Notes: generated by a model not told the origin, from the letters alone. A DNA stretch of 64,000 nt from Rhizobiaceae bacterium (GCA_029233925.1 JARGOX010000005.1:124001-188000), one strand, 5' to 3'; positions 8,372 through 17,977 are shown, counted from the stretch's first letter. A program made the numbers and translations.

Positions 8372-9283
8372 TTACTGCACAGTCACCCGGTGCAGATTCT
8401 CCCGCCATGTCGCTATATATGAACCCAGTTTTCCTGTCGCATTGTCGTGAGCAATCACGTCACGGTCCAGCAGGTTGGCCAGTATCATGGCATGCAATCT
8501 GTCGGTTCTGACCATCTTTCCAGACCCGACCAAATCCAGAGCAAGTTGCAATTTACCAATCGCAAGAAAATCAAAAAACCGCAGTTTCAGGCGGTGACCG
8601 GGAACCAGAAAGGCTGCTTTGCCCACTTTGTTGAGCAGCCTCAGCCGGGCAAGATCTGACCAGTCTTTGCCAATGTCCTGCCCTGCATGGACTTGTCTGC
8701 TTTTCTCTCCGAGGCTTTCCGCGTCCTTGCGATAGATCTGGATGCTGCTCCTGGTGGGGACGATTCGGGGTGCAGCGAGCATATGCGCCAGATCCGGACA
8801 CAGGTCGGCATCAATCCCATAATGGTTGACGAGTTTCTTCCGGGTCATATTTTCGCGCGCAAAAACCGTTGCATTTCCGTGAGAAGCAAGAACATCCGCC
8901 GTTTGTCTTCGATGCCCCATATCAGAGGTCTCCTGCTCAGCCAGGCTCAGAGGCAACAATATGATCGGGTTTGCGGCCAGTTTTTCAATGGCGCTCAGGC
9001 GTCGTTGATGGTGCTTACCGTACAGATTTCCAAAACTTCCGCCGCCGAGAAAGAAAACGGCACCGTCATCGATTGCCTCCTGGCAACGCTTTGCATCAAA
9101 CCCTCGCAGGCTCGACACGTAACTTGGCGGATGGCCAAATTTCTCCTGAAGCGTCAGACGTGTTCCGGCCCATATCGCCGAATCGCCGGGATTGAGATAA
9201 TTGGGGTAATCGATAAGGGCATATTTTCCGGACCGGTCGACAGACGATTGGATATCCAGAAGCTTTCTTGTCAGCGAACGCAT
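8372..9283 (-). CDS. Polysaccharide pyruvyl transferase family protein
   Basis: 303 aa. YALIDYPNYLNPGDSAIW near residue 22 is the family's N-terminal NxGD-type motif. VFFLGGGSFGNLYG (about 76) and the C-terminal RTDRLHAMILANLL (about 263) are the other two hallmark blocks (GGG loop and R-x-DRLH). The family adds pyruvate ketals from phosphoenolpyruvate to sugars of exopolysaccharides, making them acidic. It is convergent with the GT25 gene (11 nt between stops), so it has its own promoter but probably acts on the same polymer. The sugar acceptor cannot be told from sequence. Confidence 0.87.
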   Translation of the reverse strand: MRSLTRKLLDIQSSVDRSGKYALIDYPNYLNPGDSAIWAGTRLTLQEKFGHPPSYVSSLRGFDAKRCQEAIDDGAVFFLGGGSFGNLYGKHHQRRLSAIEKLAANPIILLPLSLAEQETSDMGHRRQTADVLASHGNATVFARENMTRKKLVNHYGIDADLCPDLAHMLAAPRIVPTRSSIQIYRKDAESLGEKSRQVHAGQDIGKDWSDLARLRLLNKVGKAAFLVPGHRLKLRFFDFLAIGKLQLALDLVGSGKMVRTDRLHAMILANLLDRDVIAHDNATGKLGSYIATWRENLHRVTVQ

Positions 9284-9352
9284 GGGGTACGGGAAGACTT
9301 TCGGTAAAGGGTGGCTCTACGCTATAATACCCCATGGCAAAGCAACTTGGTA

Positions 9353-9598
9353 TTATTTCGGTTCGCAGCCAACTCCATTGTTATCCCTGTCCAGTCGATA
9401 GATATCCCGGCCAATAACGCGCACAGGTCCTTTGACATAGGCTGGGCCATTGCCATTGCCACCGGCACAATCGACGTCGCGGGCAATCGGCACGCAGGGT
9501 GGGTTTGCATAATTTGGATCACATACAGCGGATTGTGAAATGGCGGGCTGCAAGAAAGCCATCATGCAGAGGAATGTAAGCAACAACCAAACGCGCAT
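9353..9598 (-). CDS. Small secreted Excalibur-like calcium-binding protein
   Basis: 81 aa from the ATG at 9598, which has GGAAAG upstream; the longer in-frame start at 9655 would bury the signal peptide. Residues 1-22 form a signal peptide ending near ISQSA. The mature part has four cysteines, a glycine/asparagine patch (GGNGNG) and a C-terminal DIYRLDRDNNGVGCE, which matches the Excalibur pattern (DxDxDGxxCE) seen in extracytoplasmic nuclease-associated and orphan proteins. The role is unknown; calcium binding outside the cytoplasm is inferred from the motif alone. Confidence 0.7.
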   Translation of the reverse strand: MRVWLLLTFLCMMAFLQPAISQSAVCDPNYANPPCVPIARDVDCAGGNGNGPAYVKGPVRVIGRDIYRLDRDNNGVGCEPK

Positions 9599-9664
9599 GT
9601 TCTTTCCGGTGATCAACGGGTATGGATCGGGGTTTGCACCGCTATTCAGGAGCAATCCAGACCT

Positions 9665-12319
9665 TCATGCTGTCAGCCCCATCGGCTTTCTCAGATGGTT
9701 GACGAGGTCCTGCGAAGACATGGGCTTACCGAATACAAAGCCCTGAAGAATGTCGCAATCCATGCGCTGTAAAAGCCGCACGTGACGCAGGGTCTCCACG
9801 CCTTCGGCCACCACCTCGATGTTCAGCGAGTTTCCGATTTCCACGACCGATTTCACCAGGTTTCTGGCGGCCTGTGATTCGATCATCGGGGTGATGAGTT
9901 GGCGATCAATCTTCAGACGGCGGGGACTCAGCTTCAACAGGCTGATAATCGACGTATGACCGGTACCAAAATCATCGATTTCGATATCGATACCCAGTTC
10001 CTTTACGCGCTCTATATTGCGCACCACGACATCGCTGCAATCATCCAGGAAGATGGATTCCACCAGCTCGAAAGACAGCGTGCCGGGCGGAATTTTCAGT
10101 CCCTCCAGGCTTTCCAGCAATTCCGAGTCATGCAGTCTCTGGGCTGACACATTGACCGACGCATGGGGGATATCAAGCCCTTGCAGGGACCAGAATTTCA
10201 TATCCTTCAATGTCTGCCTGAGGATTACCCGGTCAATGGCTGCCATGACATTGAATTCCTCGGCAACAGACAGGAATTTGTCGGGCGTCAGGATGCCTCG
10301 CTCGGGATGATGCCAGCGCGCCAGCGCCTCAACACCGGTAATGGCAAGATTGTCGGCGGTATATTGAGGCTGGTAGAAGGGTACAAATTGCCCTTCCTCA
10401 ATGCCCCGCATGATTTCATCTGCAAGCTTCCTGGTATGCAGCGTTTTGGCCTGCAATTCCGGGGTATAAAAGGCGAAGCGATTGCGGCCCGTGCTCTTGG
10501 CTCGATAGAGCGCAAGATCGGCATTGACGAGCAATTGGGAAATTTCGGTCGCGCTCGAACCGGCGGTTGAAATGCCCACGCTGACGCCGAATCGACATTC
10601 CTTGCCTTCGTAGATCATCGGCTGGCGCATCTGCTCCACGATGGATTCGGCCAACCAGTTGAGATGATCACTGTCCGTATCCTGTTTGCATACAATGACA
10701 AATTCATCGCCGCCAATCCGCGCGACAAACTCTGATGGTCGCACCAGCAATGACAATATCTGCGAAACATGCACCAGCAGGGCGTCACCGGCAGCATGAC
10801 CGTAGGTGTCGTTGATCTGCTTGAATCGGTCCAGATCAACAATCAGCAGGGCATGAACGGCTGAGTCCAGATCTCTACTCAGCGCGGAGTTGGACAGTTC
10901 AAGATCCAGGAACCTGCGGTTTGGCAGTCCTGTCAGACTGTCATGCATGGCCATATGTTCAATTTGCGCTTTTGTTTTCTCGAGTTCGCTATTGCGGCGT
11001 TCCATCTCGGATTTGGCCTGTTTGAGGGCGTTTTGCAGCCGCATATCTGCCGTCAGGTCCCAGTTGACGCCAATGTAGCGCGCGCCGGGCCCATCGTCGT
11101 GAAATGCGCCTTTTGACCGGATATTGCGCACATCCCCATTGCCCAGAACAATCCTGAAATCGGATCGGTACGGACCCCGCGTGGCCACAGCCTGTTCAGA
11201 TTCTGCCTTGACGCGGTCCAGATCATCGGGATGGACATAATTCAACCAGTCACGTGGCTCCGGCGACGGCGCATCTGAGCGCAAGCCATACATTTCGAGC
11301 ATACGGCTGTCCCAGTGTACTTCTCTGGTTTCGAGATTCAGTTCCCAAACCCCGACTTTCGATGCGTCAAGCGCCATCTCGAGACGGTGGGACACCTGTT
11401 GCAACCTGTCTTCACGAACCTGCAGATCATCCATGGCTTTCTTTCGTTGTTCGGAAAGTCTGCCGAAGATAAATATGGGTAACAGGATGAAAAAACCAGC
11501 CAGAGCGATAAGCAGACGCTGAAACCAGAGTTCGGAAAAACCCTGTTGCCAACCGGTTTTGGGAACAGCTGCCAATCGCCAGGAACCATTGGGCAGTGAG
11601 ACATCGACGACAACGGGGCGGGACCCCAGGACATGCTCAGGCCCGAAGAACTGTGCGCCAGATGCCCCCGTTCCATCCTTGCCAACCATCGCAATGTCAA
11701 GAGACAGATCCGGATCATGCAGACCGCTGTCGCGATAGAGCGACTCGACATCAATGACAGCCGATACAAGTCCCCAAAACTCTTCCTTGCCATTGACCTG
11801 ATTAAACACCGGAAAACGCCCGATCAGTCCCTGGCCTCCCTGCACCAGATCAATCGGTCCGGCCATCACTGCGTCCCTCGCCTCCACAACCTTCAGGGCT
11901 GCTGCACGCTGTATGTCGTTTGCCCGATAATCCAGGCCGATGGCCTTCTCATTGCCGACAATGGGATACATCAGCGAAATCACCAGTCCCGGCGCCGCTG
12001 CAACATTACGAAGTTGAGAATTTTCAGTAAACAGATTGGATGCAAGTTCGGCAAACCGATCCTGCTGCATCTCCGGTTCCGTCTTCAATGTCGAAATCAG
12101 GCCGCGCACCAGATGGATGTTGGCGTTGATATTGCCTTCAAGCTTGGCACGGATAAGGCTGATCTGATCATGCACTGTTGTACGCAGTGCCTGTTCGGCT
12201 GCCTTGCGATTTTGCAGGTCCGCATAGAATGCCAGGACGACGATCAGGACAATGGCGATCAGACTCAAGGAACTGACCCGAGGCAATTTTCGATGCAATT
12301 TCTTGCCTGTGGAGTTCAA
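9665..12319 (-). CDS. Membrane c-di-GMP enzyme with CHASE, PAS, GGDEF and EAL domains
   Basis: 884 aa. A transmembrane helix at about 16-34, a periplasmic CHASE-type sensor at about 70-240, a second helix at about 268-290, a PAS domain at about 315-425 (WELNLETREVHW), a GGDEF domain at about 450-615 with intact RIGGDEF, then an EAL domain to the C-terminus. The EAL active site also looks complete: FYQPQ, EALARW, the FELVES block and DDFGTGHTS. Both cyclase and phosphodiesterase activities are therefore possible, and the net direction cannot be read from sequence. The neighbouring surface-polysaccharide cluster makes control of biofilm or surface glycan plausible. Confidence 0.92.
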   Translation of the reverse strand: MNSTGKKLHRKLPRVSSLSLIAIVLIVVLAFYADLQNRKAAEQALRTTVHDQISLIRAKLEGNINANIHLVRGLISTLKTEPEMQQDRFAELASNLFTENSQLRNVAAAPGLVISLMYPIVGNEKAIGLDYRANDIQRAAALKVVEARDAVMAGPIDLVQGGQGLIGRFPVFNQVNGKEEFWGLVSAVIDVESLYRDSGLHDPDLSLDIAMVGKDGTGASGAQFFGPEHVLGSRPVVVDVSLPNGSWRLAAVPKTGWQQGFSELWFQRLLIALAGFFILLPIFIFGRLSEQRKKAMDDLQVREDRLQQVSHRLEMALDASKVGVWELNLETREVHWDSRMLEMYGLRSDAPSPEPRDWLNYVHPDDLDRVKAESEQAVATRGPYRSDFRIVLGNGDVRNIRSKGAFHDDGPGARYIGVNWDLTADMRLQNALKQAKSEMERRNSELEKTKAQIEHMAMHDSLTGLPNRRFLDLELSNSALSRDLDSAVHALLIVDLDRFKQINDTYGHAAGDALLVHVSQILSLLVRPSEFVARIGGDEFVIVCKQDTDSDHLNWLAESIVEQMRQPMIYEGKECRFGVSVGISTAGSSATEISQLLVNADLALYRAKSTGRNRFAFYTPELQAKTLHTRKLADEIMRGIEEGQFVPFYQPQYTADNLAITGVEALARWHHPERGILTPDKFLSVAEEFNVMAAIDRVILRQTLKDMKFWSLQGLDIPHASVNVSAQRLHDSELLESLEGLKIPPGTLSFELVESIFLDDCSDVVVRNIERVKELGIDIEIDDFGTGHTSIISLLKLSPRRLKIDRQLITPMIESQAARNLVKSVVEIGNSLNIEVVAEGVETLRHVRLLQRMDCDILQGFVFGKPMSSQDLVNHLRKPMGLTA

Positions 12320-12331
12320 TTCCTGCGCCCC

Positions 12332-12367
12332 GCAATACGAATGTCGGGGGCAATACGAATGCCGGGC
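12332..12367. repeat. 18-bp tandem repeat, 2 copies
   Basis: GCAATACGAATGTCGGGG at 12332-12349 is followed directly by GCAATACGAATGCCGGGC at 12350-12367. The copies differ at two positions. It lies just upstream of the c-di-GMP gene, in a gap without other genes. It is one of several period-15/18 tandem repeats in this window. Confidence 0.85.
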
Positions 12368-12569
12368 GCAAAATCAAAACCGGTGCAGGCCAGATGTGAA
12401 AAACAATCGGGACTGCCAAACTCAAGGTTTTTCAGATTGTGCGCTTTGTACCTGACCATTTAGCATGGGTAGTCGAAAAACTATAAGATTAACTGAATCG
12501 GTTTGGTTAATACAATGAAACGGCTCAGTATATAGGACGCTTTTACTCAACAAATGCGGCATAACGCTG

Positions 12570-12607
12570 CCCCACCAGCCGAATGAAAGATCAGGCGGCT
12601 GGTGGGG
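12570..12607 (-). terminator. 12-bp perfect hairpin downstream of the DUF302 gene
   Basis: CCCCACCAGCCG (12570-12581) and CGGCTGGTGGGG (12596-12607) pair perfectly around a 14-nt loop. It lies 42 nt beyond the stop of the DUF302 gene on the minus strand. No T-run follows on either strand, so it may be a weak or factor-assisted terminator or an RNA-stabilising hairpin. Confidence 0.5.
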
Positions 12608-12649
12608 TGCCAGCTGAAAAATTTCAAGGCAGCAGAACAGCCGGTTTCG

Positions 12650-13039
12650 TCAGATTTGGCTGACTGCCTCAGCCAGCAGATCGCGCACCTGTCCAGCCAC
12701 CGACTGCAAGGCATCATTGTCAATGGCCGTCATCGACGCCACGGGATCAATGGCACTGACCTCCACGCCGCTGCCAACCTGTCGGACAATGACGTTGCAG
12801 GGCAACATTGCACCGACGCGTGGCTCTATCTTTATGGCTTCAAAAGCCATCTTCGGATTGCAGGCACCCAGAATGAGATAGGGATCAATGTCAGCTTCAA
12901 GCTTCTTTTTCATTGTCGCCTTCACATCGATTTCTGTCAGAACACCAAAACCCTTTTCCGCCAGGGCCGCCCGGGTGCGTTTGGTTATGTCGTCAAAGTC
13001 GGCGGAATCGAACAGTCGATTGATTGTATAGTCCATCAT
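12650..13039 (-). CDS. DUF302 domain protein
   Basis: 129 aa from the ATG at 13039 (a double ATG) preceded by CAGGAAAC; the in-frame upstream extension to 13192 is unlike the family. The core matches DUF302: DITKRTRAALAEKGFGVLTEIDVKATMKKKL, then YLILGACNPKMAFEAIKIEPRVGAMLPCNVIVRQVGSGVEVSAIDP. This small soluble domain folds like a dodecin/BAM-type barrel and has no agreed biochemical function; it often lies near respiratory or sulfur genes. Here it is divergent from a SHOCT membrane protein (193 nt between starts) next to the N-ATPase operon. Confidence 0.85.
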   Translation of the reverse strand: MMDYTINRLFDSADFDDITKRTRAALAEKGFGVLTEIDVKATMKKKLEADIDPYLILGACNPKMAFEAIKIEPRVGAMLPCNVIVRQVGSGVEVSAIDPVASMTAIDNDALQSVAGQVRDLLAEAVSQI

Positions 13040-13231
13040 GTTTGTTTCCTGTTTGTGGACAGATTTGTCGCCAAGGCCCAACGCAGTGGAAACCGAGCGA
13101 GTGAATATTATCTGATCATAACCATTCATGTGGTGAAGATATTGCTCCAGATCAATGCAAACATGCGCCAATAATGCATTGTGAAATCGCACTGAAGGTC
13201 ATCATGACCGGTCGTTGCGTGGAGAAATCAT

Positions 13232-13600
13232 ATGAACAGCCGCAAATTGATGAGAACATTGTCCGGTGCCGCATTTCTGGTCGCCAGCCCGCAACTGGCT
13301 TTTGCTCAGGACTCCACGTCACAACGCCTCAGCCAGGATTTTTATGGGCACAGCATGATGTGGAGCGGCTCCCATTGGGGAGGCTTCGGAATGGTGTTCG
13401 GAGCAATTCTCTTCATCGCCTTTCTGACCCTGTCGATTGTTGCAGCGGTTTTGATCTTACGATTTTTCGGCATCAGCACAGGTGGGCTTGGTTCATCATC
13501 AACGCGGCAAAACGCCATCACCATCCTCAAGGAGAGATTGGCCAATGGTGATATTGACGAGGCCGAGTTCGAAGAACGCAAGCGGCTGATCGAGAGCTGA
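13232..13600 (+). CDS. Small membrane protein with C-terminal SHOCT domain
   Basis: 122 aa; ATG with GGAGAAA 7 nt upstream. Residues 1-25 are a signal peptide (cleavage near AFAQD). A tryptophan/glycine-rich linker and one transmembrane helix (about 48-76) follow, and the last 35 residues are a SHOCT motif (AITILKERLANGDIDEAEFEERKRLI). SHOCT domains are short oligomerisation modules. The protein resembles the electron-transporter-like SHOCT proteins found near metal or respiratory genes. It converges with atpG (7 nt between stops). Confidence 0.82.
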   Translation: MNSRKLMRTLSGAAFLVASPQLAFAQDSTSQRLSQDFYGHSMMWSGSHWGGFGMVFGAILFIAFLTLSIVAAVLILRFFGISTGGLGSSSTRQNAITILKERLANGDIDEAEFEERKRLIES

Positions 13601-13607
13601 ATGTGGT

Positions 13608-14459
13608 TTATGACCTGGAGGCCGCTTCGCGGCTTGCCCGGTTGCCGGTGGCCAGTTCAATGATCTCCGCCGTGATTGATTCCTGGCGAACACGCCTCTC
13701 GATGGCAGCAAGTTCGGTCAATTCCCTTTCGATCTGATTTTGGGCTGACGACATCGCCGCCATGCGCGCTTCGTTTTCAGCGGCAAAGGCATAGAGCGCA
13801 ACATTGCAGATCAGGGCATGGAAATAGTCGGCGCTGAGCGACGAAATAAGGGCCAAATCCGGAAGGTTTGTTAAAGGCGCGTCGCCCTCTCGAACGGGTA
13901 GCGACGGCAGATCGATCGGGAAAAGCCGGCGTCGCGCCACCGTCGGCACACCGGATTGCCATGTGGTGTAGAGAGCATCCAGACGGTCAATGCCACCCGC
14001 ATCGATCCGCTGGTAAATTGCCCGCAGGATGGTGTCGGCAAATTTTGGAATACCCGGTGAATGCGACGGCATGGCTGCGCTCCACAGGGGTGTGATCCCC
14101 CTTTCGGCAAGAATGACCTTGCCTCTTGTGCCGATCAGGAAGAGGTTCCGGACCCCCGGATCCTCGCCAATGGCGTCAATCACACGCTCACTGAATGCGC
14201 CGGCGAATCCTTGTTCAGCACAGAAAACGAGCAGCGCCGGATCCGGATGCGCGCTCTGGCGAACCGGAGGCGTTGCAATGGGCGCCATGATCTGGCCCAT
14301 CGCCGCGGTGAAGGTCGCCGCATAGCTGTCCACAGAGATGATCTGTTGATGGGCCTGGCGCGCACGCGCCGCCGCCATGCCGGTCATGGCATTGACCACG
14401 GTGCCAAGCTGGCGAATGCCTTCCAGCCGGGCGCTGATATCGGCCAGACGCCCGGTCAT
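13608..14459 (-). CDS. atpG: N-type ATPase subunit gamma
   Basis: 283 aa, last gene of the N-ATPase operon; its ATG overlaps the atpA stop in ATGA. The N-terminal helix ([29 protein letters not shown]) and C-terminal helix ([40 protein letters not shown]) form the antiparallel coiled coil of the central stalk. The E-x-RMAAM-x-SA-x-N block is the classic gamma signature. The middle Rossmann-like part is divergent from housekeeping gamma subunits, as is usual for N-type enzymes. It couples c-ring rotation to the alpha3-beta3 head. Confidence 0.93.
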   Translation of the reverse strand: MTGRLADISARLEGIRQLGTVVNAMTGMAAARARQAHQQIISVDSYAATFTAAMGQIMAPIATPPVRQSAHPDPALLVFCAEQGFAGAFSERVIDAIGEDPGVRNLFLIGTRGKVILAERGITPLWSAAMPSHSPGIPKFADTILRAIYQRIDAGGIDRLDALYTTWQSGVPTVARRRLFPIDLPSLPVREGDAPLTNLPDLALISSLSADYFHALICNVALYAFAAENEARMAAMSSAQNQIERELTELAAIERRVRQESITAEIIELATGNRASREAASRS

Positions 14460-16015
14460 GTGGCGCCCCCTGATGCATCGTCTGAGGCCGTCCCGACGGC
14501 GTCCTCATTGGCAAAAAGCGATTTGGCAAGCTCCTCCATGGCGCCCATCATAACCTCCCTCTGTCCGTCATCCAGTGTCCCCGCCTGCAAGATCGATTGG
14601 ACGGCCTGCGGCGCATTGTCGTCGAGTGCTTGCGACAAGAGCGCGCGGAAATCCGAGACTGCATCAAGTGGCAATGAATCGAGCAGACCAGACTGCACAG
14701 CCAGCACCATGGCCACTTCATCGGCCAGACGCTGCGGTGCATATTGCGGCTGTTTGAGGATTGCCCTTATGCGCTCGCCGCGCGTCAATTGCCGGCGCAC
14801 GCGGTTATCGGGCATTCCGCCAAAGCGGGTAAACATTTCCATTTCCAGAAACTGTGCATAATCCAGCCGCAGCGATTTCGCTGCGTCGCGCAGGATCGGA
14901 GCCTGGGTCTTGCCGCCGACCCGGCTCACAGAGACCCCCACATCCACAGCCGGCTTCTGACCCTCGTGGAACAATTTGCTATTGAGCACAATCTGTCCGT
15001 CGGTGATCGAAATCAGATTGGTTGGAATATAAGCGCTGAGGTTGCCCGCATCGGTCTCGGCAATCGGCAGCGCCGTCAGCGAGCCGCCGCCTTTTGCCTT
15101 TGACAGTTTTGCGGCCCTCTCCAGCAGCCGCGCATGCACGTAGAAGACATCGCCGGGATAGGCCTCGCGACCCGGAGACTGATGGGTGAGCAGGGCTATC
15201 TCGCGGTGTGTGGCGGCATGTTTTGAAAGATCATCAATGACCACAAGCGCGTGCTGACCCCTGTCGCGAAAATATTCGGCCATCGTGAAGCCGGCAAAGG
15301 GGGCGATCCATTGCAGGCCGGGCGGACCTGAAGAGCCTGCAACGACGACAATGCAACGCTCAAAAGCCGCTCTGGACTGAAGGACATCGATGGCACGGCG
15401 GACGCTGGAGCTTTTCTGACCGACGGCAACGTAAATGCAGATCATGTCACTGGCCTTCTGGGCAATGATTGTATCAACGGCAAGCGTCGTCTTGCCGGTC
15501 GAATGGTCCCCGACAATGAGTTCACGTTGTCCGCGGCCCAGTGCGAACAATGTATCCATCACCAAAATGCCGGTTTGAACCGGCTCGGAGACCAGATCAC
15601 GTTCAACAATCGAAGGGGCCGGGCGCTCGATCGGACTGCTGGCAGCCGCCATGATCGCTTCCTTGCCGTCCAGCGGTCGGCCAAGCGGGTCGACAATACG
15701 GCCCAGTAGCGCATCGCCCACCGGTACGCGCACCACATCACCGGTGCCGGCCACGCTATCACCGGCCTCGATCTGCACGGCTGAATCAAGAAGGACACAG
15801 CCGATCCGTTCATCATCCAGCACCTGAGCATAACCGAACTGTCCCTTGCCAAACAGCAAAAGCTCGTCAAGCCGGACATCCCGCAGGCCTGATATCATCG
15901 CAACCCCGTCACCGATTTCCTCGACACGGCCCATCTGCTCGGACATTGGGCCAAGCGGCGTGGCTGCAATGCGGGCTCGCGCAGCCGTTAACCAGGTTTC
16001 ACCCTCATGCTGCAT
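14456..16015 (-). CDS. atpA: N-type ATPase subunit alpha
   Basis: 519 aa from the ATG at 16015, overlapping the end of atpF by 11 nt; a longer in-frame reading to 16093 would run deep into atpF and is rejected. The P-loop is [13 protein letters not shown] and the adenine-pocket region [14 protein letters not shown] is clear. The beta-barrel domain at the N-terminus includes [25 protein letters not shown]. This is the non-catalytic nucleotide-binding head subunit. It overlaps atpG by 4 nt. Confidence 0.95.
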   Translation of the reverse strand: MQHEGETWLTAARARIAATPLGPMSEQMGRVEEIGDGVAMISGLRDVRLDELLLFGKGQFGYAQVLDDERIGCVLLDSAVQIEAGDSVAGTGDVVRVPVGDALLGRIVDPLGRPLDGKEAIMAAASSPIERPAPSIVERDLVSEPVQTGILVMDTLFALGRGQRELIVGDHSTGKTTLAVDTIIAQKASDMICIYVAVGQKSSSVRRAIDVLQSRAAFERCIVVVAGSSGPPGLQWIAPFAGFTMAEYFRDRGQHALVVIDDLSKHAATHREIALLTHQSPGREAYPGDVFYVHARLLERAAKLSKAKGGGSLTALPIAETDAGNLSAYIPTNLISITDGQIVLNSKLFHEGQKPAVDVGVSVSRVGGKTQAPILRDAAKSLRLDYAQFLEMEMFTRFGGMPDNRVRRQLTRGERIRAILKQPQYAPQRLADEVAMVLAVQSGLLDSLPLDAVSDFRALLSQALDDNAPQAVQSILQAGTLDDGQREVMMGAMEELAKSLFANEDAVGTASDDASGGAT

Positions 16016-16736
16016 CGCGCAGGTCCTTCGAAATGCGTTGCAGATCGGCCTGCCAACTGTTGCGCAACAGGAAATGCGGACTACGCAGCTCAAATCCGGC
16101 GATCAGGGCACGATCCACCCGGAATGTGATTTCCGGTTGCGTGCCGAAGGCAGCGATGATCTGCTTTTCGATGCGGGTTTGTTCGGCAGGCTCCAGCGGT
16201 TGGGCGCTGACCAGGTCAAGCGTGCCATCCGCCACAGCCTGTTTTTCCGCCGGCGTCAGTGCCTTGATCGCATTGATCAGCCACCCCAGAAAAGCCGCCT
16301 CTACGGCAGGCCCTTCAAGTCTTGCCGCCAGCCGCTTGGCGATGTCAACGGCAAGCGTTGCAGCCTGATCGGCGCTGGCCTTTTGCGCCGTGGCCGTATC
16401 GCGGGCGATTGCAGCCCTGGCCGCTTTCTGCAAGGTCTCTGCTTCCATCCGCGCGGCTTCCAGCGCTTGTGCCTTTGTCCTTTCGCCGTCAGTCTTGGCC
16501 GCCACAAGGATCGCGTCGCGTTCCGCGGCAAAACCAGCGCGGGTCTTTTCCATTTCAGCAAGTGTGGCATCCGCCTGCACGCGTTTTTGCGCAGCATCGT
16601 CCAGCAGTTTCTGTGTGTCACTGCGCCGTTTGGCAATCACTGCTGCCACCGGGCGCCAGAAAAAATGCTGGAGCAGCCAGACCAGGATGAGGACGTTGCT
16701 AGCCTGAAGGCCGAGGGTCCACCAGTCGATGTTCAT
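16005..16736 (-). CDS. atpF: N-type ATPase subunit b (peripheral stalk)
   Basis: 243 aa from the ATG at 16736, 4 nt after atpE's stop. One N-terminal transmembrane helix ([22 protein letters not shown]) and a long alanine/lysine/glutamate-rich helix (about 40-150) form the stator. The last 90 residues (after about 155) resemble delta-subunit-like sequence, consistent with N-type operons having no separate delta gene and a b subunit that is longer than usual. Housekeeping b subunits are about 160 aa. Confidence 0.92.
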   Translation of the reverse strand: MNIDWWTLGLQASNVLILVWLLQHFFWRPVAAVIAKRRSDTQKLLDDAAQKRVQADATLAEMEKTRAGFAAERDAILVAAKTDGERTKAQALEAARMEAETLQKAARAAIARDTATAQKASADQAATLAVDIAKRLAARLEGPAVEAAFLGWLINAIKALTPAEKQAVADGTLDLVSAQPLEPAEQTRIEKQIIAAFGTQPEITFRVDRALIAGFELRSPHFLLRNSWQADLQRISKDLRDAA

Positions 16737-16740
16737 GATG

Positions 16741-16986
16741 TCAGGCCAGCAATGGATTGGCGAAGAGCAGCAGAAGTGCAACCACCAGGCAATAGATGGC
16801 TGTCGTTTCGATCATCGCCAGACCGACAAACAGGGTGCGCGAAATGGTGTTCGCTGCCTCCGGCTGACGGGCAATCGCATCCATGGCAGCCGCCACGGCC
16901 CGACCTTCAGCCAGCGCAGGACCGATCGCACCAAAGGCAACCGCAAAGGCCGCGCAGATGATGCTGGCAAGTTTCAGATATTCCAT
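16741..16986 (-). CDS. atpE: N-type ATPase subunit c (rotor ring)
   Basis: 81 aa from the ATG at 16986 (AAAGGA 6 nt upstream); an alternative ATG at 17001 overlaps the atpB stop. Two transmembrane hairpin helices are joined by the ARQPEA loop. Helix 1 carries E27 in GPALAEG, where Na+-binding rings such as Ilyobacter have Q32. Helix 2 carries E60-T61-T62 and Y65, aligning with E65, S66, T67 and Y70 of Na+ rings. The double-carboxylate pattern (E27 and E60) is typical of N-ATPases. Whether the coupling ion is Na+ or H+ cannot be settled from sequence. Confidence 0.93.
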   Translation of the reverse strand: MEYLKLASIICAAFAVAFGAIGPALAEGRAVAAAMDAIARQPEAANTISRTLFVGLAMIETTAIYCLVVALLLLFANPLLA

Positions 16987-16997
16987 TTCATATCCTT

Positions 16998-17696
16998 TCA
17001 TTGAGATTGCCCGGAGGCTGCTTCATCGCTTGCAGGCTTGCTTTCACCCACTGTTGCGGCAATGAAAACGATGGCGAGAATGGCGAAAATATAGGCCTGG
17101 ACGAGACCCGTCAGCAGTTCGAGTGCCATCAGCGGAATGGGTACGAACAGACCGGCCAGTGAAGCAACGATGCCTATGACGAAAACGCCGCTCATGACAT
17201 TGCCGAACAGACGCACGAACATCGAGAAGACCCGGGTGATGCTTTGCAGTATATTGAGTGGGATCATCACCGGATTGGGCGCTGCAAAAACCTTCAGATA
17301 ACCCCCAAATCCCCTGCCGCGCACGCCGAACCAGATGATTGACAAAAAGACCAGCAGGGCGAGCGCCGCATCGGTTTCCAGTTGCGCGGTCGGCGGTTCC
17401 ACACCGGGGATCAGCGACGACCAGTTGGCGACAAGGATGAAAGCAAACAAGGTACCGACAAAGGCACGATAGGGTGCCGGTGCAGCCCCGGTCGTATCGC
17501 GGATCTGGCCATCAATCGCCTCGACGAAGACTTCCAGCGCAGCCTGACACGCCGTCGGTGTCACCGAAAGGCGCCGGGTCAAAAGGATCGACCCGAGAAC
17601 GAGAACCGCCATGATGATCCATGTCACGACAACAGCTGAAGTGATCGGCACGGGACCCAGATAAAACAGCGCAACGGATTCCAGCGGAGAATTCAT
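16998..17696 (-). CDS. atpB: N-type ATPase subunit a
   Basis: 232 aa from the ATG at 17696 in an ATGA overlap with atpR; the longer reading to 17729 runs into atpR. It is a polytopic membrane protein with the conserved helix containing [19 protein letters not shown] (the stator arginine is the R of VRLFGN) and the C-terminal helix [20 protein letters not shown]. It forms the ion half-channels facing the c ring. It is shorter than most housekeeping a subunits (about 250 aa in alphaproteobacteria). Confidence 0.94.
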   Translation of the reverse strand: MNSPLESVALFYLGPVPITSAVVVTWIIMAVLVLGSILLTRRLSVTPTACQAALEVFVEAIDGQIRDTTGAAPAPYRAFVGTLFAFILVANWSSLIPGVEPPTAQLETDAALALLVFLSIIWFGVRGRGFGGYLKVFAAPNPVMIPLNILQSITRVFSMFVRLFGNVMSGVFVIGIVASLAGLFVPIPLMALELLTGLVQAYIFAILAIVFIAATVGESKPASDEAASGQSQ

Positions 17697-17977
17697 GGTC
17701 GGCGCCTTTGCTGCGTTCGCATCACCCATTGCCGCCCCAAAAGGGTGCCCGCAAGCATGGCCAGCAGCGGCAGGGCGCCGAAACGGACCGCGCAGAAAAA
17801 CGCCGCGCCCAGAAGCGCCAGTCGACCGATCGTCAAAGCCAATGCCAGCACCGCGTGCTCACCTTTGACCATCAGGTCGGCGCAACGGCGCACTGCCTGG
17901 AAATAGAGCATGCCCAAAAGTACACCCACGGCGAGGCTTGCAATCAGTGGCGATAAAAAGTGCAAGGGTTCAATCAT
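17693..17977 (-). CDS. atpR: AtpR, N-ATPase-specific membrane protein
   Basis: 94 aa from the ATG at 17977 (ATGA overlap with atpQ). Three transmembrane helices: PLIASLAVGVLLGMLYF, VLALALTIGRLALLGAAFFCAVRF and LPLLAMLAGTLLG. It has the small size and the operon position of AtpR, a protein found only in N-ATPase operons and proposed to interact with the c subunit or its ion site. Its exact role is unproven. Confidence 0.85.
   Translation of the reverse strand: MIEPLHFLSPLIASLAVGVLLGMLYFQAVRRCADLMVKGEHAVLALALTIGRLALLGAAFFCAVRFGALPLLAMLAGTLLGRQWVMRTQQRRRP

Noticed and set aside
15846-16961. 371-codon plus-strand frame across atpA/atpF/atpE
   Set aside because: Would run antisense through three ATPase genes; arginine-rich without domains.
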